This document shows, in pieces, positions 34,295-42,526 of a stretch of 45,636 bases of DNA. The notes beneath the pieces were generated by a model. That model worked only from the letters and a program-made list of their open reading frames with translations. It did not search any database and was not told the DNA's origin. Source of the DNA: an uncultured Actinoplanes sp. (lineage in GTDB: Bacteria; Actinomycetota; Actinomycetes; Mycobacteriales; Micromonosporaceae); contig NZ_CAKUCL010000034.1 in NCBI RefSeq assembly GCF_934643405.1, forward strand, positions 1 through 45,636. Direction: 5' to 3'. Each line of letters begins with the position of its first letter. Positions within the stretch are counted from its first letter, which is position 1. The position numbers and the translations under genes were made by a program.

Positions 34295-36663
34295 TCCCGC
34301 ACGGCCGCGGCGTCGGGGAGCTCCAGAGCCGCCGCCGCGCCTGACATGTCCAACGTGGTGGCCCGCACGACCTCCTTCGTGGCGGGCACCAGCGGCGGCG
34401 CCACGCTCAGCTCCCGCACGCCCAGCGAGGTGAGCAGCGCGATCGCGGTCTCGTCGGCGGCCAGCTCGCCGCAGACCGCGACCAGCACCCGCTCACCCGC
34501 ACCCCGGCACACCGCGTCGATCAGCCGCAGCACGCCCGGGTCGAGCCCGTCGGCCAGGGAGGCGAGCTCGGCGCTCCCTCGCTCGGCCGCGAGCGTGTAC
34601 TGAGTCAGGTCGTTGGTGCCGATGCTGAAGAAGTCGACGTGCGAGGCGAAGGCCGCGGCCTTCAACGCGGCCGCCGGCACCTCCATCATGATGCCGACCT
34701 GAAGATCGTCCGACCGGCCGGCCTGCGCGATCGCCTCGTCCAGCATCCGCCGCGCCCGGATCAGCTCGTCCACCGCGCTGACCATCGGGAACATGATGCT
34801 GACCGGCGTCTCCCGGGCCACCCGGGCGATCGCCAGCAGCTGATCCGCGAACAGGTCCGGGTGGTTCAGCGAGTGCCGCAACCCGCGGACGCCGAGGAAC
34901 GGGTTCCGCTCGACCGGCCCGGGCAGATAGCGCAACGGCTTGTCGCCGCCGACGTCCAGGGTGCGCAGGGTGATCCGCCGTCCGTCCAGCGCGGAGGCGA
35001 TCGCCCGGTACGTCGCCACCTGCTCGTCCACGCCCGGCGCCGAGTCGCGGTCCAGGAAGAGGAACTCGGTGCGGACGAGTCCGGCGACATCGGCGCCGGC
35101 CGCGGCGCGGGCGTCGTCCACCGAGCCGATGTTGGCACCCACCAGGATGGTGACGCCGTCGCGGGTCACGGCCGGTTCGGCGGCGCGGGAGGCGGCCCGC
35201 GAGCGGCGCTCACGCTCCGACGACGCCCTTGACCGGAAGCCGGCCAGCACGCTCTCCGCGGGTGCGATCACGACCTCGGCGGTGGCGCCGTCGAAGGCCA
35301 CCACGGTGCCGTCGGGGACCTCCAGGATCGACGGTCCCAGGCCGACGACGGCCGGGATCCCCCGCGTACGGGCAATGATCGCCGCGTGCGAGGTGGGGCT
35401 CCCGGAGGCGAGCAGCACCCCGGCGACCCGCCGCGGATCGAGCGCGGCGGCCTCGGCCGGGGTGAGGTCGTCGGCGATCAGCACCCCGTCGCCGTCCAGC
35501 GCTGCCGCCGGCACCCCGAGCATCATGCGCAACACCTGGTCGGCGACCGCGCGCACGTCCGCGGCCCGCGCCTTCAGGTACGGGTCGGCCAGCTCGTCGA
35601 ACTCGCGCGCCACCCGATCGGCCGCCACCAGCCAGGCCCGCGGTGCGGGCTCGCCCCGATCGATCCGCGCCCGCACGTCACCGAGCAGGTCGGTGTCCTC
35701 GAGCAGCAGCAGGTGGGCGTCGAAGATCGCGCTGCTCGCCCGCATCCGGTCCAGCTCGGTACGGACCGCGTCCAGCGCCTCGAGAAGCCGGGACCGTTCG
35801 ACCTCCGGCCCCTGCGAAGGGTCATCCGGGATCTCGACCACAGCGGCCCGCGGTTGCCAGGCCGGCCCCACCGCGACGCCGGGCGACGCGGCCTGCCCAC
35901 CCGGGGCCACGCGGTCGCCCTCTTGGGGGGACATCTCGGGTGTCTCGTCGAAAGCCCGCCCGGCCAGCGCGACCAAGGCGTCCAGCGCCTCGTGTGCCCG
36001 GGGGCCCGACGCCCGTACCGAAAGCTCGTGTCCTTGCAGGGCGCCCAGGGTCGCCACGCGCGAGAGGCTCGACGCCGGCACCCACGGCGAGCCGGTGGTG
36101 GCGTTGCGGATCTCGACCCGCGCGTCGAACCTTCGCGCCTCGGCGACCAGGCGCGCGGCGGGACGGGCATGAAGACCATGGGGATTGGTCACCGTCACCG
36201 ATGCCGCGGGAGACTCCTCCGCGGTGTCCGGCTGCGGTTGCCCGGCGGCCGGCGGCGTACCCAGCTGGGATTGTTTCCCCGCCAGACCCGCCGTGGCCTC
36301 CTGCGCCACCTCGGCGCGATCGGCACCGGCCGCCGCGGAGACCGCGGCGGCCACCAGACCCTCGATCAGCGGCGCCGGGCAGAGCGTGACCCGCTCCCGC
36401 AGGTCGTCGTCCTCCAGCAGGTCCAGGGCCAGCTCGGCGGAGAGGACGGCGCTGCCGAGATCCATCAGCACGACCACGCCGTCGCCCCGGTCCGCCGCCG
36501 TGATGGCCTCGGTGATGGCCGTCGCGTCGGTGCCGAACGTCGTCTCGTCCAGCCCCGCCGCGATCTCCAGCGGCACGTCGTGCCCGTGCAGCATCTCCGC
36601 GGCCAGTGCCACCGCGGCCCGGGCCAGCGCACGGCTGTGGCTGACCACCACCAGACCGACCAT
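34267..36663 (-). CDS. dhaM: DhaM EIIA - HPr - full-length EI fusion (PTS phosphoryl donor for dihydroxyacetone kinase)
   Basis: 798 residues holding the whole phosphorelay. The mannose-type EIIA/DhaM domain (1-130) has active His9 in VVVSHS. After a linker, HPr (about 154-240) carries His165 in GLHARPAA. Enzyme I (about 255-798) has phospho-His426 in GSPTSHAAIIAR, PEP-site elements GGDKPLRYLP and RTEFLFLDRD, the DFFSIGTNDLTQYTLA signature and the catalytic loop AVCGELAAD. E. coli DhaM carries only a truncated EI, whereas here EI is complete. PEP could therefore feed EI, HPr, DhaM and DhaL without separate general PTS proteins (inference). ATG 36663 overlaps the dhaL stop. Confidence 0.93.
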   Translation of the reverse strand: MVGLVVVSHSRALARAAVALAAEMLHGHDVPLEIAAGLDETTFGTDATAITEAITAADRGDGVVVLMDLGSAVLSAELALDLLEDDDLRERVTLCPAPLIEGLVAAAVSAAAGADRAEVAQEATAGLAGKQSQLGTPPAAGQPQPDTAEESPAASVTVTNPHGLHARPAARLVAEARRFDARVEIRNATTGSPWVPASSLSRVATLGALQGHELSVRASGPRAHEALDALVALAGRAFDETPEMSPQEGDRVAPGGQAASPGVAVGPAWQPRAAVVEIPDDPSQGPEVERSRLLEALDAVRTELDRMRASSAIFDAHLLLLEDTDLLGDVRARIDRGEPAPRAWLVAADRVAREFDELADPYLKARAADVRAVADQVLRMMLGVPAAALDGDGVLIADDLTPAEAAALDPRRVAGVLLASGSPTSHAAIIARTRGIPAVVGLGPSILEVPDGTVVAFDGATAEVVIAPAESVLAGFRSRASSERERRSRAASRAAEPAVTRDGVTILVGANIGSVDDARAAAGADVAGLVRTEFLFLDRDSAPGVDEQVATYRAIASALDGRRITLRTLDVGGDKPLRYLPGPVERNPFLGVRGLRHSLNHPDLFADQLLAIARVARETPVSIMFPMVSAVDELIRARRMLDEAIAQAGRSDDLQVGIMMEVPAAALKAAAFASHVDFFSIGTNDLTQYTLAAERGSAELASLADGLDPGVLRLIDAVCRGAGERVLVAVCGELAADETAIALLTSLGVRELSVAPPLVPATKEVVRATTLDMSGAAAALELPDAAAVRDHGLRPTTA

Positions 36664-37289
36664 CAGCCGGACAACGTCTTCGCGGCGGCGATCAGCAGCA
36701 ACGTCACCGAGGTGGCGCCGGGATCCTGATGCCCGGCGCTGCGCTCGCCCAGATAACTGGCCCGGCCCTTGCGCGCGACCAGCGGGATCGTCGCCTCCCG
36801 GCCCTCCTCGCCGGCGCGGACCGCGGCCTGCAACGCGTCCTCGAACGGCATGTGCGCGGCGAGCGCGGCGTCCAGCGCGTCCACCGCGGGCGTCAGCGCG
36901 TCGACCATGGTCTTGTCGCCCAGCTCGGCCTTGCCGCGCGCGATCACCCCGTCCAGCCCGGCCCGCAGGATCTTGGCGAAGGCGGGCCCGTCCAGCGTCT
37001 CCTCGTCGCCCGCCGCGCTCGACATCCGCAGGAACGCCGTGCCGTACAGCGGGCCACTCGCCCCGCCGACCGTGCTGACCAGCGTCATCCCGGTGCGCTT
37101 GAGCACCGCCGCCGGAGTGTCCGGCGACTCGTCGTCGAGCACCTTGACGACCGCGGTGAGCCCGCGAGCCATGTTCGCGCCATGATCCGCGTCGCCGATC
37201 GCCGAGTCCAGCTCGGTCAGCTGGTCCTTGTTCTCCACCACCAGCCGCGCGAACTCCTTGACCCAGGCCGTGACCGAAGCGGTGTCCAT
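36663..37289 (-). CDS. dhaL: Dihydroxyacetone kinase ADP-binding subunit DhaL
   Basis: 208 residues from the ATG at 37289, sharing one base with the dhaK stop (TGATG). The Mg-ADP site is AIGDADHGANM (around 30-40), followed by GGASGPLYGTAFL and GDKTMVDALTPA. A late segment RASYLGERSAGHQDPGATS is typical of DhaL. In PTS-type kinases DhaL keeps its nucleotide bound, is rephosphorylated by DhaM, and hands the phosphate to dihydroxyacetone on DhaK. It is central in a tightly coupled three-gene operon. Confidence 0.95.
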   Translation of the reverse strand: MDTASVTAWVKEFARLVVENKDQLTELDSAIGDADHGANMARGLTAVVKVLDDESPDTPAAVLKRTGMTLVSTVGGASGPLYGTAFLRMSSAAGDEETLDGPAFAKILRAGLDGVIARGKAELGDKTMVDALTPAVDALDAALAAHMPFEDALQAAVRAGEEGREATIPLVARKGRASYLGERSAGHQDPGATSVTLLLIAAAKTLSG

Positions 37290-38290
37290 CACGCCCCCCA
37301 CCGCAGCCCGGGCGTCCGCACCGGCGCGTCCCACAACCGCAGGATCTCGTCGTCGGCCTTGACCAGGGTGACCGAGCACCCGGCCATGTCCAGGCTGGTG
37401 ATGTACGGCCCGACCAGCGACCGGGCGATCGCGATGCCGGACTTGCCGAGGATCGTGGCGACCTCGTTGTACATCACGTACAGCTCGATGAGCGGGGTCG
37501 CGCCCATCCCGTTCACGAAGACGATCACGCCGTCGCCGCCGGTGAAGTCGTAGTCCGACAGGATCGGGCTGACCAGCATCTCGGCGATCTCGTTCGCCGG
37601 GGCGATCGGCACGCGACGCCGGCCGGGCTCGCCGTGGATGCCGATGCCGACCTCCATCTGCCCGTCGGGCAGGTCGAAGGTGGGTTTGCCGGCGGCCGGG
37701 ACGGTGCACGAGGTGAGCGCGACACCCATGCTGCGGCCGTTCGCGTTGACCTTGCGGGCCACCTCGGCGACCTCGTCGAGCGGCCGGCGTTCCTCGGCCG
37801 CGGCGCCCGCGATCTTCTCGACCAGCACGGTGACGCCCACGCCGCGGCGGCCGGCCGTGTAGAGGCTGTCCTCGACGGCGACGTCGTCGTTGGTGACCAC
37901 GGTGGCGACCTGCACGCCGGTCTCGGCCTCGGCCAGTTCCCCGGCCATCTCGAAGTTCATCACGTCGCCCGTGTAGTTCTTGACGATGTGCAGCACGCCG
38001 GCGCCGCCGTCGACGCCCTTGGTCGCGGCCACCATCTGGTCCGGCACCGGCGACGTGAAGATCTCGCCCGCGCACGCGGCGTCGAGCATGCCGGGGCCGA
38101 CGAACCCGCCGTGCAGCGGCTCGTGCCCCGACCCGCCCCCGGAGATCAGTCCGACCTTGCCCTGCACGGGCGCGTCACCTCGGAAGACGATGCGGTTCTC
38201 GTGGTCGACGCGCAGCTCCGGATGGGCGGCCGCGATACCCCGCAGCGCGTCGGAGACCACGTTCGCCGGGTCGTTGATCAGCTTGTTCAT
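37289..38290 (-). CDS. dhaK: Dihydroxyacetone kinase substrate-binding subunit DhaK
   Basis: 333 residues from the ATG at 38290 (MNKLINDPANVV) with GAGGAG upstream. GGGSGHEP (His56) and VKNYTGDVMNFEMA are substrate-site elements. His219 in GIGIHGEPG is the histidine that covalently holds dihydroxyacetone as a hemiaminal. It has normal length for DhaK and lacks the DhaL domain of ATP-dependent kinases, consistent with the PTS type. It is first gene of dhaK-dhaL-dhaM. No DhaR or DhaS/DhaQ regulator and no glycerol dehydrogenase gene are seen nearby. Confidence 0.95.
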   Translation of the reverse strand: MNKLINDPANVVSDALRGIAAAHPELRVDHENRIVFRGDAPVQGKVGLISGGGSGHEPLHGGFVGPGMLDAACAGEIFTSPVPDQMVAATKGVDGGAGVLHIVKNYTGDVMNFEMAGELAEAETGVQVATVVTNDDVAVEDSLYTAGRRGVGVTVLVEKIAGAAAEERRPLDEVAEVARKVNANGRSMGVALTSCTVPAAGKPTFDLPDGQMEVGIGIHGEPGRRRVPIAPANEIAEMLVSPILSDYDFTGGDGVIVFVNGMGATPLIELYVMYNEVATILGKSGIAIARSLVGPYITSLDMAGCSVTLVKADDEILRLWDAPVRTPGLRWGA

Positions 38291-38426
38291 CGTTGGCTCC
38301 TCGCTGCGGATACCGGTGGGAGTGCCACTCGACAAGCTACGCCGAACCGGTGCCGGCGTGCCCCGGCTCGATCGTCATCCGCCGGGACGCTTTTTCACCA
38401 GCGCCGGTGTTCGGCATTGTCGAACG

Positions 38427-39581
38427 TCAGGCGGTCCGCACGGGGAGTTTCTGCAGGCCGCGGATCAGCAGGCCGGGGCGCCATCCGAGGGGCTCGTCCG
38501 TGATGTCCAGCTCCAGAGCCGGGAATCGGGTCAGCAGCCGGTCGAAGGCGATCGCGGCCTCCAGCCGTGCCAGCGGCGCGCCCAGGCAGTAGTGGATGCC
38601 GTGCCCGAAGGCCAGATGCGGGTTCGGCGTCCGATCGAGGAGCAGTTGATCCCCGTACGGGAAATGGTCGTCCCGGTTCGCCGAGAGCAGCACCACGAAG
38701 ACCGGATCGCCGGCCGCGATCGGCCGGCCGCCGATCTCGAGGTCCTCGGCGGCGAAACGGAACGTCGCCGTCTCGACCGGGCCCTCGTAGCGCAGGAACT
38801 CCTCGATCGCGCTGGGCAGCAGCTCCCGCTCCGCCCGCAGCCGCTCCCACCGGTCGCGCTCGCTGAGCAGCAGGTACGTTCCGTTGCCGAGCAGGTTGAC
38901 GGTCGTCTCGTGGCCGGCGATGAGCAGCAGGAACACCATCGAGGTCAGCTCGTCCTCGCTGAGCCGGTCCTCGGCGTCGCGCACCGCGATCAGCCCGGAG
39001 ATCAGGTCGTCGCCGGGGCCGGTGCGCCGCTCGGCGATCAGCTTGCGGATGTACTCGACGATGGCCCGGCGCGCCTCGGCCAGCGCCATCCCGCCGATTG
39101 CTCCGCTGACCAGGGCGGTCGACCACTCGCGAAACTTGTCGCGGTCCTCGGAGGGGACACCGAGCAGCTCGCAGATCACCTGGATGGGCAGCGGGAACGC
39201 GAACGCGTCGAGGAAGTCGACCCGATCATGCCGGCTCATGGCGTCGAGCAGCTCGTCGGTGAGTTCCTCGATGCGCGGGCGCAGCAGCTCGATGCGCCGC
39301 GCGGTGAAGGCGGCCGAGACCAGCCGGCGCAGGCGCGTGTGGTCGGGCGGGTCGGCGGCGAGCATGTGCCGGGAGAGCGCCGCCCCGACGTCGTCCTGCG
39401 GCTCGCCGGACGCCGGCTGCTTGGACAGCCGCGGGTCGGTCAGCGCCTGCCGGGCGTCCTCGTACCGGGTGACGAGCCACGCGTCGCGCCCGTTGCCCAT
39501 GGTCACCCGCCGCACGGGTTCGGCGCGCCGCCACTGCGCGTAGACGGGATGAGGATCGGCCTGAAAGCTGTCCTGCGTCAT
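38427..39581 (-). CDS. Cytochrome P450 (soluble bacterial class)
   Basis: 384 residues from the ATG at 39581; a GTG five codons upstream is an alternative. I-helix oxygen-activating motif AGHETT (222-227), K-helix EFLR (261-264), and heme loop AFGHGIHYCLGAPLARLE with thiolate Cys332. It resembles the CYP105/107-like monooxygenases common in actinomycete secondary metabolism. No ferredoxin or ferredoxin reductase gene is adjacent, and no biosynthetic cluster is visible, so the substrate is unknown. It is divergent from the Crp/Fnr gene with 55 bp between the starts. Confidence 0.95.
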   Translation of the reverse strand: MTQDSFQADPHPVYAQWRRAEPVRRVTMGNGRDAWLVTRYEDARQALTDPRLSKQPASGEPQDDVGAALSRHMLAADPPDHTRLRRLVSAAFTARRIELLRPRIEELTDELLDAMSRHDRVDFLDAFAFPLPIQVICELLGVPSEDRDKFREWSTALVSGAIGGMALAEARRAIVEYIRKLIAERRTGPGDDLISGLIAVRDAEDRLSEDELTSMVFLLLIAGHETTVNLLGNGTYLLLSERDRWERLRAERELLPSAIEEFLRYEGPVETATFRFAAEDLEIGGRPIAAGDPVFVVLLSANRDDHFPYGDQLLLDRTPNPHLAFGHGIHYCLGAPLARLEAAIAFDRLLTRFPALELDITDEPLGWRPGLLIRGLQKLPVRTA

Positions 39582-39624
39582 GTCTCTACTGTGCACGCTC
39601 GGACAGCGCCGCCGCCCGGCCGCG

Positions 39625-39636
39625 TAATCTGGTCCC
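39625..39636 (+). promoter_or_regulatory. Candidate -10 of a leaderless transcript (Crp/Fnr gene)
   Basis: TAATCT at 39625-39630, then 6 nt (GGTCCC), then the GTG at 39637. This is the same geometry as upstream of the LacI gene. There is no ribosome-binding site, so a leaderless mRNA is likely. Confidence 0.5.
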
Positions 39637-40305
39637 GTGAGCGTGCCGGAGCCGATCGGACCCTTCGGTGAGATGCTGTCCGACGCGGAACGCGAGCAGT
39701 TCGTCGCGCGCGCCCGCCGGGCCCACTACGACCGTGGCGAGGTCCTGTTCCGCGAGGACGACGTCACCCGCCACGCGCTGCTCATCGAGTCGGGCTCGGT
39801 CAAGATCGTGCGCCGGCGTCCCGACGGCGCCGACCTGATCCTCGCGGTACGGGGTGGGAACGACCTGATCGGCGAGATGGCGGCAATCGACGGCACGCCG
39901 CGCTCCGCATCCGCCGTCGCGATGGGCCCGGTCGACGCCCATCTGATCGACGCCGACGCCTTCGAGTCCTTCATCCGGGCGAACGACAACGTCGCCTGGA
40001 TGCTCATCCGATCGATGGCCGAGCGGCAGCGGGACACCGATCAACGACGGCTCGACCAGGCCTCCGCGTCGGTTGCGCATCGGGTGGCCGCCGCGGTGCT
40101 CGACATGGCCGACCGCGAAGTGGCACGCGACGACGACGAGGGTTTCATCGTTTCCCAGGCGGAGCTGGCCGAGATCGTCGGCGCCACCCGGGAAGCGGTG
40201 GCGAAGGCGCTGGCCGACCTGCGCAGGGTGGGGGCCGTGGAAACGTCCCGCCGCCGGCTGAGGATCGTCGACCGTGCGCGTCTCGTTGAATGTATGAGAA
40301 ATTGA
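39637..40305 (+). CDS. Crp/Fnr-family regulator with cyclic-nucleotide-binding signature
   Basis: 222 residues from a GTG at 39637. The N-terminal cNMP-binding barrel has the phosphate-binding cassette GEMAAIDGTPRSAS: Gly79, Glu80, Arg89 and Ser90 match the residues that hold cAMP in CRP. A dimer helix (about 112-145) leads to the C-terminal winged helix (SQAELAEIVGATREAVAKALADLRRVGAV). No Fnr-type cysteine cluster is present. It is therefore probably a true cyclic-nucleotide receptor. The next gene on the same strand, 78 bp on, encodes a nucleotidyl-cyclase-like protein, so ligand maker and sensor may be paired. Confidence 0.93.
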   Translation: MSVPEPIGPFGEMLSDAEREQFVARARRAHYDRGEVLFREDDVTRHALLIESGSVKIVRRRPDGADLILAVRGGNDLIGEMAAIDGTPRSASAVAMGPVDAHLIDADAFESFIRANDNVAWMLIRSMAERQRDTDQRRLDQASASVAHRVAAAVLDMADREVARDDDEGFIVSQAELAEIVGATREAVAKALADLRRVGAVETSRRRLRIVDRARLVECMRN

Positions 40306-40356
40306 CTCACTCATTCTGGTACTTCTTCACACTACCCTCCGTGTCGGTTACTCTCT

Positions 40357-40362
40357 GATAAT
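40357..40362 (+). promoter_or_regulatory. Candidate -10 for the cyclase-like gene
   Basis: GATAAT within CTCTGATAATGG, 22 nt before the GTG at 40384. It lies in a relatively AT-rich patch after the Crp/Fnr stop. There is no convincing -35, so this promoter may depend on an activator, possibly the Crp protein itself. Confidence 0.4.
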
Positions 40363-40383
40363 GGATGCAGCGCCCGAAAGGGG

Positions 40384-41079
40384 GTGAATGCGACGGGATC
40401 TTCGACTCTCGGTATCGCCGGGCAGGTGGCCGCGTTGGCCTCCCGCCTGGGACGGCGGATGATCCGGACCGCCAATCTGACCGAGCCTCCTCGGGACGTC
40501 ACCTTCGTCGCGCTCGACATCGTGGGGTTCGGCAGACACACCTCCCCCGAGCAGGCGGCTCTGCGCCGCCGGCTGTTCGACGCGGTGAAGGCGATCAAGC
40601 GCGGCCTGATCTCATACGACGTGCTGGACCGTGGAGACGGCGTTCTCATCCTGCTGCCGGCGGTGACGGACATGCTGCGCCTGCTCGACAAGACACTGCC
40701 CGGGCTCGCGGATCGGCTCGACGCCGAGAACCGTGCGGACGAGAACGACAAGATGATCCTGCGATGTGTGATCCACAGAGGTAAAGCCCAACGTGACCGC
40801 TGGGGCTGGGTCGGTGAGGACGTCAATCTGGTCTTCCGCCTGCTCGACTCACGCACCCTCAAGAAGCGGCTGCCCACAGGGGACAACCGGTCACCGGTGA
40901 CCGTCGCCCTCTCGGAGGCGCTCTATCGCGATGCTTGCAAGCGCGTCGGCGGTGACGACCAGCTGTTCCACAACCGCATCAAGGCCGGCTGGCACGACTC
41001 GCTCACCCGCTACACGTTTCGTGCCAAGGAGCTCGACCAGCACGCCTGGGTCGCCTCGGTCGGGGTCGTCCGCAGCTGA
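40384..41079 (+). CDS. Class III nucleotidyl-cyclase-like protein
   Basis: 231 residues from a GTG at 40384 (GAAAGGG immediately upstream). A class III adenylate/guanylate cyclase fold is suggested by FVALDIVGFG with metal Asp45, DRGDGVLILLP with second metal Asp85, RCVIHRGKAQRD, and GEDVNLVFRLLDS. In the last, Asn148 and Arg152 occupy the transition-state Asn-x3-Arg positions. All four key residues are thus kept, so it could be active. It is soluble with no sensor domain; the base specificity is not deducible by eye. It lies between a cNMP-type regulator and a 63-residue membrane protein. The architecture recalls Pycsar cyclases, but no known Pycsar effector is present. Confidence 0.75.
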   Translation: MNATGSSTLGIAGQVAALASRLGRRMIRTANLTEPPRDVTFVALDIVGFGRHTSPEQAALRRRLFDAVKAIKRGLISYDVLDRGDGVLILLPAVTDMLRLLDKTLPGLADRLDAENRADENDKMILRCVIHRGKAQRDRWGWVGEDVNLVFRLLDSRTLKKRLPTGDNRSPVTVALSEALYRDACKRVGGDDQLFHNRIKAGWHDSLTRYTFRAKELDQHAWVASVGVVRS

Positions 41080-41158
41080 CACCCGACCCCCCGCGGCCCG
41101 CGCCCTGCCAGGCGCGGGACCGCCGTCAAGAACCGCTCCAGCCATGAGGAGCACTGTC

Positions 41159-41350
41159 GTGACTAAGAGCAGACTACCCCTCGAACGTGGTGAGAAAAGT
41201 CCTCGACCGCTCATTGAGCTGCGCGTTCTCGTCCTGACGAGCGCCAGCGGAACGATCGTCTGGTTGGCGCTCGTGCACCCGGCCGTCGCGACGGCCATCG
41301 GCCTCGGACTGACCGTCCTTTACCTCATGCACCGACTGGTCGGTCGCTGA
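41159..41350 (+). CDS. Small membrane protein (63 aa)
   Basis: GTG at 41159 chosen because AGGAG lies at the right distance; an ATG at 41144 would put that ribosome-binding site inside the gene. A basic N-terminus (MTKSRLPLERGEKSPRPL) is followed by two short hydrophobic stretches (about 25-40 and 43-58) separated by HPAV, so either a hairpin of two helices or one long helix. It starts about 80 nt after the cyclase-like gene and ends at a hairpin, so the two are probably cotranscribed. Too short to classify; a membrane effector or an anchor for the cyclase-like protein are possibilities. Confidence 0.65.
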   Translation: MTKSRLPLERGEKSPRPLIELRVLVLTSASGTIVWLALVHPAVATAIGLGLTVLYLMHRLVGR

Positions 41351-41361
41351 GCCCGGCGCGG

Positions 41362-41383
41362 TGGCCCGTCGTAAGGCGGGCCA
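41362..41383. terminator. Bidirectional hairpin between convergent genes
   Basis: TGGCCCG (41362-41368) and CGGGCCA (41377-41383) form a perfect 7-bp stem with an 8-nt loop, 11 nt after one stop and abutting the other. Confidence 0.55.
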
Positions 41384-42115
41384 TCAGTCGCAGGGGTTGC
41401 TGTTGATCGTGCAGGATCGGGGGGCCGCGTCGATCAGGGTCGCGCCTCTGACGTCGAAGGTCACGGTGACCGACCCGGCCGGGGCGACGCGCGTCGTCGT
41501 GGCGTCGGGGGTGAAGGTCCAGGTCGCCTTGTCCTGCTTCGCGGTGGCGCCGGCGACGTTCGCGACGGTCAGGGTCGAGCGGGGCAGAGTGATCGCGAGC
41601 TGCCAGTCCCGCTGCGCCTCGGCGGCCGGGTTCGCGATCGTCACGGTCATCCGGTAGCCGAGCAGGCCCGCCGTCGTCGTGTAGCCGGCGGTCAGCGGGG
41701 CCGGCGTGCTCTCCGGCACGGACGGCCGGGCCGGTCGCGGCGGCACGGACGGGACCGCCAGGGACGCGGGGGAGGCGCCGGGTGTCGCCGACGCTCGGGG
41801 TGACGCCGGGGCGCCGGGCGAGGACGAGGCCGACGGCACGACCGCGGGGGCGGCCGGGCGCGACGACGCACCCGGCAGCACGGCCGCCTGCTCGGGCAGC
41901 GGGTCGGGGCCGCCGGGGGCGCGCACGAACATCCAGACCAGCAGGCCCGTCCCGGCCAGGGCGACCACGACCGCCACGGCCAGGACGAGGCGCATGCGGC
42001 TGGCCGCCGGGCGGACCCGCGGCTGCGGGGTCGGGCCGGCCTGCACCGCGGCGGCCGCGCCGACGATCATGTCGAGGACCCGGACCAGCGGCGACCGTCG
42101 TGGGGAGTCGTTCAT
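41384..42115 (-). CDS. Membrane-anchored protein with CBM2-like domain
   Basis: 243 residues; GGAAGG precedes the ATG at 42115. A cytoplasmic basic N-terminus, one membrane helix (about 43-63) and a long Pro/Ala/Ser spacer (about 70-138) lead to a C-terminal beta domain (about 140-243). That domain resembles cellulose-binding family 2: LTAGYTTTAGLLGYRMTVTIANPAAEAQRDWQLAITLP. Two cysteines close the protein (SCTINSNPCD). Surface-exposed tryptophans typical of cellulose binding are scarce, so binding to polysaccharide is uncertain. It begins 36 bp after the DUF742 gene and may be in the same operon as the kinase. Confidence 0.78.
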   Translation of the reverse strand: MNDSPRRSPLVRVLDMIVGAAAAVQAGPTPQPRVRPAASRMRLVLAVAVVVALAGTGLLVWMFVRAPGGPDPLPEQAAVLPGASSRPAAPAVVPSASSSPGAPASPRASATPGASPASLAVPSVPPRPARPSVPESTPAPLTAGYTTTAGLLGYRMTVTIANPAAEAQRDWQLAITLPRSTLTVANVAGATAKQDKATWTFTPDATTTRVAPAGSVTVTFDVRGATLIDAAPRSCTINSNPCD

Positions 42116-42151
42116 CGGAGCCTTCCGTAGTTCAGGGCGACGGGGGCCGGA

Positions 42152-42526
42152 TCACAGCGACTGAAGCCCGCTGAGAAGCCGTTGCAGCACCGCCGGGGAC
42201 TCGCCGCGACCGGTCGCGGGCGGACGCCGTACGTCGATGAGCCCGGCGTCGCTCAGCTCACCCAGCAGCAACCGGGTCGGTCCGATGGGCAGGCCCAGAT
42301 GGACCGCGACCTCGGACAGGGCGAGCGGGCGACGGGTCAGCCGCAGCACCGTCTGCTGATCGGAGGAGAGGTCCGCGGATTCGCCGGCGCCCGGCGTGCA
42401 GGAGATGATCGCACTGAGCTCGAGGTCGTCGCGAACCGCTCCCGGGGTGAGGCCGCCGACGCGGGCGTACAGCCGCACCAGCGGCCCCGCGTCCTGGTCG
42501 TACCAGGTCTCCTCCGCGCCGGTCAT
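42152..42526 (-). CDS. DUF742 family protein (CvnC-like)
   Basis: 124 residues from the ATG at 42526, overlapping the kinase stop by 4 nt. The DUF742 pattern is clear: VRLYARVGGLTPG at the start, then a winged-helix-like C-terminal part (PLALSEVAVHLGLPIGPTRLLLGELSDAGLIDV). In Streptomyces conservons this is the CvnC component next to a CvnA kinase, CvnB roadblock and CvnD GTPase. Here only kinase and DUF742 are present; roadblock and GTPase genes do not follow. Confidence 0.9.
   Translation of the reverse strand: MTGAEETWYDQDAGPLVRLYARVGGLTPGAVRDDLELSAIISCTPGAGESADLSSDQQTVLRLTRRPLALSEVAVHLGLPIGPTRLLLGELSDAGLIDVRRPPATGRGESPAVLQRLLSGLQSL

Noticed and set aside
38427..39581. P450 as part of a biosynthetic gene cluster
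   Set aside because: No synthase, ferredoxin or tailoring genes surround it; neighbours are dhaKLM and a Crp regulator.
40361..40387. Eight-codon upstream frame overlapping the cyclase-like start as GTGA
   Set aside because: The likely -10 (40357-40362) overlaps its ATG, so the frame would not be transcribed.
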